A stretch of 8,500 nt of DNA from Porphyromonadaceae bacterium (GTDB lineage: Bacteria; Bacteroidota; Bacteroidia; Bacteroidales; Dysgonomonadaceae): the NCBI GenBank assembly GCA_003517675.1, contig DPAC01000060.1:1-8500 (forward strand), written 5' to 3'. This document shows, in pieces, positions 1 to 6,500 of the stretch. Made by a program: the position numbers and the translations under genes. Positions within the stretch are counted from its first letter, which is position 1; every line of letters starts with the position of its first letter. Below the pieces are notes generated by a model. That model did not search any database. It saw only the letters and a list, made by a program, of their open reading frames with translations, and was not told where the DNA came from.

Positions 1-115
1 TGGCCGGAACAGAGGGGATGTATTGACCGATCAAAATACCCGCCACTATGCAGGCGGCCACCCAGAGGGTGAGAGTTCGTTCAAAAAAACTGATGCCTTG
101 ACTGCTCTCTTTCAT
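1..115 (-). CDS. acr3: ACR3-family arsenite efflux permease, N-terminal 38 codons (runs off the window)
   Basis: Only the start of this gene is present. The translation opens with a short polar stretch (MKESSQG), then ISFFERTLTLW and a hydrophobic first membrane helix ending in GILIGQYIPSVP. This is the typical N-terminus of ACR3 (bile-acid transporter superfamily) permeases, which normally have about ten membrane helices and expel arsenite using the proton motive force. The start ATG (115-113) overlaps the arsC stop TGA (114-112) as ATGA, so translation is probably coupled to arsC. The position as third gene after arsR and arsC fits a standard arsenic operon. The family call rests on the short N-terminus plus context. 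An unrelated ArsB-type permease is less likely, because the FFERTLTLW start is ACR3-like. Confidence 0.85.
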   Translation of the reverse strand, partial: MKESSQGISFFERTLTLWVAACIVAGILIGQYIPSVPA

Positions 116-528
116 TGGATCTCCTGCTGATAAAACTGGGTGAAACCTTCTTTGATCTCATCTCTGATGCGGCGGAACTCGCTCAGTACGAACGCATCAC
201 TGCCTGTCACCTTTGCCGGGTCCTCGAAACCAATATGAAGGCGTTTCTTCACCTTCCCGGTAAAAACAGGACAGTTCTCATTGGCATCGCCACAAACGGT
301 GATTACATAGTCCCACGCTTCGTTGATATACGCATCCACCTTGGTGGGGCGGTGGTTGCTGATATCGAGACCTGCCTCCTTCATCACCTTCACCGCCAAG
401 GGATGGACCTCCGGTGCGGGGTGGATACCTGCGGAGCGAACTTCCAAACGTTTATCGAACGATTGCAGAAAGGCTTGCGCCATCTGGCTGCGGCAGCTGT
501 TGCCGGTGCATAAAATCAGTATCTTCAT
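112..528 (-). CDS. arsC: Arsenate reductase, thioredoxin-coupled, low-molecular-weight phosphatase fold
   Basis: This 138-residue cytoplasmic enzyme should reduce arsenate to arsenite, using a cascade of cysteines recharged by thioredoxin. The N-terminus has the phosphatase-type P-loop CTGNSCRS, with the nucleophile at Cys7, Cys12 inside the loop and Arg13. The redox pair is Cys79 and Cys86, separated by six residues as in the Staphylococcus pI258-type enzyme. The conserved Asp-Pro pair, a probable general acid, is at 103-104 in FEDPA. All key residues are present and the length is normal for the family, so the protein looks active. The ATG at 528 is the only start placing the P-loop at residue 7. 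The bases before it (AAATCATCGCAAG) show no ribosome binding site, as is usual in Bacteroidota. The gene lies 97 nt after arsR and overlaps acr3 by 4 nt. The alternative of a plain tyrosine phosphatase is unlikely given the cysteine pair and the neighbours. Confidence 0.95.
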   Translation of the reverse strand: MKILILCTGNSCRSQMAQAFLQSFDKRLEVRSAGIHPAPEVHPLAVKVMKEAGLDISNHRPTKVDAYINEAWDYVITVCGDANENCPVFTGKVKKRLHIGFEDPAKVTGSDAFVLSEFRRIRDEIKEGFTQFYQQEIQ

Positions 529-588
529 CTTGCGATGATTTAATTGGTTTTTAAAATGTGATAACTTACAACGGAAACCTGTTGTCCT

Positions 589-605
589 CGTTTTTCCAAA
601 AAACG
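589..605 (-). repeat. Small A/T-rich inverted repeat in the arsR-arsC gap
   Basis: On the minus strand this reads CGTTTTT-TGG-AAAAACG, a perfect 7-bp stem with a 3-nt loop, 20 nt after the arsR stop. The stem is mostly A-T and no T-run follows it, so it is a poor terminator. It could stabilise or process the arsR-arsC message, or mean nothing. The rest of the 97-nt gap (529-625) is A/T-rich, with no ATG-started reading frame and no good promoter match. Confidence 0.35.
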
Positions 606-625
606 GTTTGATATTTGTGGGTTGT

Positions 626-946
626 TTAGCAATAGCTCTCTACCCTGGCCACACGGTCAATAAACCCGCCCAGCAATTCACGCGCTGCCGCCCAGTTCTC
701 CTGGTTGATGCAGTATTTGACCGTGGGAGGGGTAAATTCACCCCGTATCAGGCCCACCTCTTTCAACTCGTTCAGGTGTTGCGAGAGGGTACTCTTGGCC
801 ACCGGGATCACCTCCGACATATCGCCGTGGTAACAGCAGCTCTGACCGGCCAGCATCTGCAAAATGGCGATGCGCACCGGGTGCCCCAGCGCCTTGGCGA
901 TACGGGCAAGCTGCAGCTGATCTTCAGTAAAGGGTTGTTTTGACAT
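626..946 (-). CDS. arsR: ArsR/SmtB-family arsenite-responsive repressor
   Basis: From the MSKQPF start this is a 106-residue winged-helix protein expected to repress its own operon and release DNA when As(III) or Sb(III) binds. Residues about 11-34 (LQLARIAKALGHPVRIAILQML) form the usual first helices. The recognition helix-turn-helix lies at about 44-66 (PVAKSTLSQHLNELKEVGLI), followed by the wing. Possible metalloid ligands are the adjacent Cys37-Cys38 in QSCCYHGD and Cys79 in VKYCINQ, with Cys106 as the last residue. The E. coli ELCVCDLC motif is absent. The frame stays open upstream to an ATG at 1078, but that stretch reads through the promoter repeats (its LFVYLR repeat is just the operators translated), so it is not the start. 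An ATG at 979 would leave almost no leader after the promoter. The ATG at 946 is preferred, with moderate certainty. Confidence 0.9.
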   Translation of the reverse strand: MSKQPFTEDQLQLARIAKALGHPVRIAILQMLAGQSCCYHGDMSEVIPVAKSTLSQHLNELKEVGLIRGEFTPPTVKYCINQENWAAARELLGGFIDRVARVESYC

Positions 947-984
947 ATCGACTTCAATAATTTCAGTTGATTGAACCATTTGAG

Positions 985-1003
985 TTCGCAAATATACGAA
1001 CAG
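985..1003. promoter_or_regulatory. Probable ArsR operator, promoter-proximal copy
   Basis: This 19-bp sequence matches a second copy at 1012-1030 in 18 of 19 positions. Its core is TTCG-N8-CGAA (985-1000), with the imperfect dyad symmetry expected for a dimeric ArsR-family repressor. It contains the whole -7 element of the arsR promoter (989-996). Binding is inferred from position, repetition and symmetry. Confidence 0.65.
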
Positions 1004-1019
1004 ATCGGCATTTCGCAAA
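989..1019 (-). promoter_or_regulatory. arsR operon promoter, Bacteroidota type
   Basis: On the minus strand, TTTG (1019-1016) is followed by exactly 19 nt and then TATATTTG (996-989). This matches the Bacteroidota primary sigma-factor consensus of a TTTG -33 element, a 19-21 nt spacer and a TAnnTTTG -7 element. Transcription should start near 983-986, leaving a leader of about 40 nt before the preferred arsR start at 946. Each element lies inside a different copy of the repeated operator, so repressor bound at either site would block RNA polymerase. Confidence 0.7.
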
Positions 1020-1030
1020 TAAACGAACAG
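1012..1030. promoter_or_regulatory. Probable ArsR operator, promoter-distal copy
   Basis: This is the second copy of the 19-bp repeat, with core TTCG-N8-CGAA at 1012-1027. It begins 27 bp from the first copy and covers the -33 element (1016-1019). A lone half-site TTCGCA follows at 1035-1040 with no matching CGAA, so a third full operator is not supported. Confidence 0.65.
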
Positions 1031-1106
1031 TTTTTTCGCACATTTTTTGTATTTTTTCAGCCAGTTTAAGGTTATCATTCACACCGGGTGAACAGCTCAC
1101 GCTCCA

Positions 1107-1246
1107 AAAAAACTGACTGACAGAGTGTTCGTGCTGATTGGCATCATCTTCCCAACTATAATTTTTTCTCCTCCTTCGGGCAGACCTTCTTCGTTTCACT
1201 GCTGGTGCCCTTCTGGATCGTGGAGAAGAATTTTATTTTAACATAG
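1107..1246 (+). pseudogene. Possible remnant of a membrane-protein N-terminus, divergent from arsR
   Basis: Two overlapping plus-strand frames read like one broken membrane protein. Frame 1 (from 1107) gives KKLTDRVFVLIGIIFPTIIF. After the T-run at 1162-1167 the coherent reading moves to another frame, FFSSFGQTFFVSLLVPFWIV and then EKNFILT, ending at TAG 1244-1246. One extra T in that run would join them into one peptide with two hydrophobic helices. There is no ATG where one is expected before KKLTDR (CCA at 1104-1106), and the reading ends 5 bp from the end of the convergent tamL gene. The layout resembles N-terminal membrane segments of Bacteroidota LytS-type sensor kinases, but that is from memory and weak. 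It could also be chance. No working product is proposed. Confidence 0.3.
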
Positions 1247-1250
1247 GAGA

Positions 1251-3545
1251 TCAAAACGGATAGCCGATGGCAAAGTGGAAAGCGAAGTCGCGGCTGAAGT
1301 TGGGCTTGAAAATCGTCCAGCGGGAGCCTTTCGGCAGTGCGGGGTTGTGCGCTTTCATCCCGCCGTCCACGCGGATCAGCAAGAAATTGAGGTCGAACCG
1401 TACACCCAGACCATAAGCCACAGCCAGCTCCTTGTAGAAGTTGTTCCACTCGAACAGACCGCCCGGTTGTTCGCTATAATTTCTTATGGTCCAGATATTT
1501 CCTGCGTCCACGAAACCAGCCAGCTCAATCAGACGGTTCAGTTTGCGACGGTACTCCACACTGAAGTCCAGCTTCACATCACCTACTCTTCGTCCAAAGT
1601 CGGAGAGGGTGGAGTCGTTGTTATAGGATCCAGGTCCCAGTGTGCGGGTGCTCCATCCCCTCACGCTGTTGGCGCCCCCACCGAAGTAACGTTTCTCAAA
1701 GGGCAGAATGGTGGAATTGCCGTAGGGATAGGCAACACCTACCGCCAGATGTGCTGCCACCGTGCGCTTGTCATCGATGGGGTAGAAGGGGGAGAAGTCG
1801 ATGTCCCCCTTTACATACTCTGCATAGGGAATCTTGAAGAACTCATAAAAACCACTGCTGTTCTGTTCACCTCCTCCCAGACCTGTAACAAGATGGGGCA
1901 GCCACCCCGCTACCTCCAGACCGCTGCGGATGCGGAACGGAATCCTGGGCATGGCACGACGACTAATGCGGTTGTAGTTGGTATAGGTGAGGTTGTAGGA
2001 TGTGCGCACAATCAGCTGCTCATCGTAGCTGTAGCGCAGGATAGGGTTGGCCTCCTCACTCATGTAGAGATCCTTGAATCGTTTTGATGACCAGGGCATC
2101 CGCACGTAGGTTACACCCATAGGCTCCATCACGTGAAGCAGTTTCCAATCCATGGAAGACCACTGGAAACGGGTGGAGAGGTTAAAGAACTGACGGAAGT
2201 ATTCGGGTCGCTTCTGGAAGTTGGCGCCCAAAGCAAACTCGGTAGAAGCTGAAGGCAGATCCTGAAGGCGGTTCATCATCCAGGGAAGCAACAGCTGAGG
2301 AATGGAGAGGAACACTTCGGCACCATACTCGTAGTAACTGTTATCCAGCAAGTCGAGGCTGTCACTGGGGCGAATAAATTCGTAGGCAGCATTGAGCCGC
2401 ACCCGGAATGTTTCTCCGCCCTTGAAGAAATTGCGGTGTTCGTAAGTGATGTTGCTGGCCACCCCCAGGTCGCCCGCTGAGTTGGTACCATCCACCCCCA
2501 ACTGCATATAGTGAAGGTTACCCGGGTAGAGCGTAATGCGCGAATTAATCAGGCTGGAGTCGTTCCGTTCAGCCCGTTGCAGGTCAATAGCTGTCTGGTT
2601 CACCGGTCCCAGGCTATTGAGGGAGGAGTAGGTCCGTTCCAAGATCCGGTCGGAATAGAGCCTGCCAGGACGGAGAAAAGTGTTGTAATATACGGCCCTG
2701 GGTAACAGGAACGGCTCTTTATCCGAGATGATGCGCAATCCACGGTAGAGAGTGGTGTCGAGCTGATGAGAGCCGGTAGAATCACGCAGAAGCTCTTCGT
2801 TTACACCGTTGATTACCGTCACATCACCAATGCTGTACTGTTTGTGCTGTGTACTGTCGGAAGGGTTGTTTAACGCCAGCGTTACATCTACCTGATGGTC
2901 ACCCACTGTAGTGTCGGCAAGAAAATAAAAGTCATCTTTCACTAAGTCATAATACCCCCTGTTGCGCAAGAGGGTGGTCAGGTTCTCCCTACCCGCATCC
3001 AACACAGCCAGATCGAAGAGGTCACCCTCTCTGATGATCTCCGGACGGCGTACGTTCTGAAGAATGTTATGGATAGTGGTATCTACCGAGCGGATGGTAT
3101 CACGGAAAGAGCGTATTCGGTGTGGTTCATGGCCAGTGACCTCGTAGGTAACATTGACCTTTTTATGAAGCTTCTCTATGGTGGTGTCTACCTGGGCACT
3201 GAGATACCCCTTGTTATTGAGATGAAGCCGTATCTGCTCTGCTGATATCTCAGTCAACTGTTCATTGAATAGCACCGGTGGCTCACCGAAGCGGAGCAGT
3301 TGACGGTTGATCCAGGTGGAGTCGTTGTCTACGATGTTGTACATGTGCAACTTGACCTTGCCGATCACCGGAATCGAAGAATTGGGATGCTGCCGCAGGT
3401 AGGGTTTCAAGGCAGAGCCACCAATACCGTTCACATCCGACTCTATCTTCACCTTGTTCAGCAGGTAACTTCCGTCGGGCACTTTTTTGGTCACATCGCA
3501 AGCCACGAACAAAAGAGAAAGTATGACAATCAAATATTTCCTCAT
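1251..3545 (-). CDS. tamL: TamL: lipoprotein TamA/BamA-superfamily outer-membrane assembly protein
   Basis: This 764-residue protein should be the outer-membrane half of a TAM-like complex that helps insert or export envelope proteins. It begins with a lipoprotein signal, a hydrophobic run ending LLFVAC with the lipidated Cys at 16, then VPDGSYLLNKVKIE, typical of this Bacteroidota family. Residues about 24-330 hold POTRA-like periplasmic modules; the pieces ending in NNKGYLSAQVD (110-120) and RNRGYYDLV (194-202) are recognisable. About 350-764 is a 16-strand-type barrel with the superfamily SVRGW loop motif at 627-631, FVDAGNIW at 678-685 and a terminal Phe. Canonical TamA and BamA have ordinary signal peptides, so the lipidation separates this branch. 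The length is usual and no break is visible. The start is 9 nt after the tamB stop, which implies co-transcription. No clear terminator follows it. Confidence 0.92.
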   Translation of the reverse strand: MRKYLIVILSLLFVACDVTKKVPDGSYLLNKVKIESDVNGIGGSALKPYLRQHPNSSIPVIGKVKLHMYNIVDNDSTWINRQLLRFGEPPVLFNEQLTEISAEQIRLHLNNKGYLSAQVDTTIEKLHKKVNVTYEVTGHEPHRIRSFRDTIRSVDTTIHNILQNVRRPEIIREGDLFDLAVLDAGRENLTTLLRNRGYYDLVKDDFYFLADTTVGDHQVDVTLALNNPSDSTQHKQYSIGDVTVINGVNEELLRDSTGSHQLDTTLYRGLRIISDKEPFLLPRAVYYNTFLRPGRLYSDRILERTYSSLNSLGPVNQTAIDLQRAERNDSSLINSRITLYPGNLHYMQLGVDGTNSAGDLGVASNITYEHRNFFKGGETFRVRLNAAYEFIRPSDSLDLLDNSYYEYGAEVFLSIPQLLLPWMMNRLQDLPSASTEFALGANFQKRPEYFRQFFNLSTRFQWSSMDWKLLHVMEPMGVTYVRMPWSSKRFKDLYMSEEANPILRYSYDEQLIVRTSYNLTYTNYNRISRRAMPRIPFRIRSGLEVAGWLPHLVTGLGGGEQNSSGFYEFFKIPYAEYVKGDIDFSPFYPIDDKRTVAAHLAVGVAYPYGNSTILPFEKRYFGGGANSVRGWSTRTLGPGSYNNDSTLSDFGRRVGDVKLDFSVEYRRKLNRLIELAGFVDAGNIWTIRNYSEQPGGLFEWNNFYKELAVAYGLGVRFDLNFLLIRVDGGMKAHNPALPKGSRWTIFKPNFSRDFAFHFAIGYPF

Positions 3546-3554
3546 AAAACAACG

Positions 3555-6500
3555 CTATTCGTTCTCTTCCTTCCTTCTGATCACCCGAAAATCGAACAGA
3601 TCACGGATCGATCGTGCCTCTTTGGTCACCACCACACCTACCCCCTGTGTAGTGGGCGTACGCCGGTAGAAGCGTTCATTGGCACGATTAAATGCCCGGA
3701 TCATCAACCAGTTGTTGATGTCATACTCCAATTCAAACTCACCCATAAAAGCTTGCTGGCTGGCCAGCAAGCTGTTGTCGCCGTAGCTGAGATTGGTGGT
3801 GATGCGCAGCCGGTCATCGAGCAGACGGGTGGAGACATCAACCCCCATCCGCACGTTATCGAGCGTGCCATCCACCGATTCCAGGTTGGTGCTGATATTC
3901 CAGTTGTCGCTGAGGGCACTGGCAAAGAGGGCATCCAGTCCCCTTGACAACGTGCTGGCGGCAAAACTGCTGAACACTGATGATCCGAAGTTCATATCCG
4001 GTGACCCTTCCGAGGGAATAAAGCTGCCAGTAGTAGCCAGGTAGGCAAACTGAAGGATTTTCGTTTCTTCCGTATTGATAAAGCTGTTCACACGTTGCTG
4101 AATGTCGTTTGAGCTCTCCGGCAGCTCGATATCATATTGCAGATCCATCGCCTCCAGGTTACCCAGTATCTGGAGCAGCGCATTCACGGGCACACGTGTA
4201 TTGGCTAATTCGGTGGTAAATGTGGGGCTGAGCACCGCCAGGTCTGCTTTTACCGGCAGGTAGGCGGTGATGTTAAACTGTGTATTAAGCGGATTGCCCT
4301 CCATGGTGAGTTTGCTTCCTTTGCGGATGTTGAAATCGATGGTGCGGAGGTTCTGCAGGTTGTAGTGGAACTTGCCACTGTTGATTTCATAGTCACCATA
4401 GAGTCGCACAGGGGGAGTGGATTTGGAGTTAAACTCCACGTTCACCTCACCCTCACCACTCACCTCCAGGGCGTTGCCAGTGGTTGGGTCGAGCACCACC
4501 GCAGCCACCAACATGGGGGTGAGGTTGACCGTTGCCCGCATCACGATGGGGATGCCGGATGAAAGACCGGATTTGGGTTTCTCTTCACCGTTTCTTTTCA
4601 GGAAAGCAAGCGAATCATTCTCCTGCGGAGTGTTGATATAAACGATGCCGCTATACTCAGTGGCACGGGCAGTCTGGGGCAATACCACTGTCACCGTCGA
4701 ACGGCTGGTACTGGAAATATTACCACTCCCATAGATTCCTGCCGATGAACCGTTCACGTTGAGATCACCTGAAAGACGCAGGTCGCCGTAAACCATCTGA
4801 TCGGATCGTTTCTCGTTGTTGAGTAACATAAAGTCGTTCATCCGAATAGAGGCATTAAAGGCCATCCCTCCGAAGTTGGAGTGCGACAAGTTGAGGTTAA
4901 CCGTTGCGGTACGGCCGTTCTGGTCACGTATCACCAGGTTATGCAGTCCCACGTTATCGGGGTCGATATTGATGGTATCAGAAACTGAATAGGCAACATT
5001 GGTGAAGGCCACTTTCATCTCTCCCCTGTCTATACCAAGCCAGCCGCGGGTAACAGGTGCCGACGGTTTGCCTGTAATGGCAATCTCTGAGTTAATTGCA
5101 CCGGATAATTCACTGAAAATATTGGTGGTTAGGGGCTGAATGGCTTTCAGGTCGAAACCCTGAATGCGGAGGCTGACATCCATCGGCAGAGGACTCTTTT
5201 CTCCCAGTGGAATGTAACCGGTGATATCCAGCAGATGCTTCCCCTGGTTAACCAGGTAAGCGTTCAGGTCAAGGCCTGAGTAAAGGTTGTCCCAGTTGCC
5301 CTCGATGGTAAGAGTGCCGATGGAATCGTTGTAAACCGTGATATCTTCAATCCGCAGATCCTCCGTATGCACCATCGGGCTCTCCAGCATCTGTCGCACA
5401 TAGATATCACCGTTGATGGAGCCGCTGATACCTGATATGTTGAATGCAGACAGTATGTTAGCTAGTTCGGTATTGTTGAAGTAAACCCGAACATAGTCGG
5501 CTTCATTTTTGGAGGCCACACCCTCAATTCCCAGCAACAACATCTCCCCCTCCTTCAATCCGAAATTATGAATGCCAATCCTCTCTTTGCGATAGGAGAT
5601 GGCAGCATCGTTAAAACTCACCTGCTTCCCGTTGAAAATCAAACTGGTGGGGTGGATGCGAATATCGGAAGCCAGTTGATTGACTGTATCACGCATGAAA
5701 TCCATGGTGATATGTATCTCTCCCTCTGAGCTGGTCTTTCCCTGTTCCAGATTTAAAAAGATATGGTTATCCAGCTGGTCATCTGCCGCATCGCTATCAA
5801 GATGAACATTGATAAAACCGTTATCCTGTACCAGGTAGCTGTTCACATTCAATCCGATTCCGTTTGAGACTGTCGTCTGCAAGTCCAGCCTGGTCTCCCG
5901 GATATCACTGTTGCCCATCATCAATCGTGGCAGATAACCTTCTATTCGCAGTGGAAGATCGGCGCTTAAATCCACCTCCCCTTTCAGTGTTGCATCTTCC
6001 ACATTGTAAGCTGGCAATCCGAAAGCGTAGGAGAGATCTTCGGTGTTCTTTAGAAGAATGTTCAATTCGAATCTGTTGATTCCTGCAGCTTCTTGCTCCG
6101 GTGCGGCAATCAGCGAGGGCAGATGCCGGTGCAACACCTGCATCAGCTCTTTACCGATGGTAGAGAAATAGTAATCGCCGCTCATCTCTGCCTCGAGAAA
6201 AGAGGAGTAAATCTGCAGCTTCTTCCCCTCACCGCTGTCGCCCAATGCCTGCAGGTAGATGGTGCCGGGGTTGTAAATAAAATTGCTGTCCACCAGCGAG
6301 ATGTGATCAACTACCAGACTGCCGGTCATCTCGTCGAGGGTGCGTCCTGTCAGCTCACCGTCGAGGGTGAGGCTCACCCTCGGGTCTTTCCAGTGCTCCA
6401 TCATGAGAAATGGGCGCAGGTCAAGCTGATTGACGCTTCCTTCCACATCGAAGTGCATCTCCTCACCAAAGGTGATGGCGCCCATCAGATCCAGACCATT

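Noticed and set aside
1035..1050. Third ArsR operator
   Set aside because: Only the TTCGCA half-site is present; the matching CGAA half is missing.
947..1078. N-terminal extension of ArsR to the ATG at 1078
   Set aside because: It would translate through the promoter and both operator repeats. The repeated LFVYLR peptide is simply the repeat read as protein, and ArsR proteins do not carry such a segment.
1176..1213. Possible hairpin GGGCA...GGTGCCC downstream of tamL, considered as its terminator
   Set aside because: The stem is short and bulged with a long loop, and the following bases on the minus strand are purines, not a T-run.
1275..2087. 270-codon open frame on the plus strand opposite tamL
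   Set aside because: It lies wholly antisense to a well-supported gene, shows no recognisable domain, and its composition looks like complemented tamL codons.
3300..3947. 215-codon plus-strand frame across the tamB-tamL junction
   Set aside because: It is antisense to both real genes and has no family features.
6362..6382. 9-bp inverted repeat with a 3-nt loop in tamB
   Set aside because: Arms of this size are expected about once by chance in a window this long, and it has no T-run or regulatory context.
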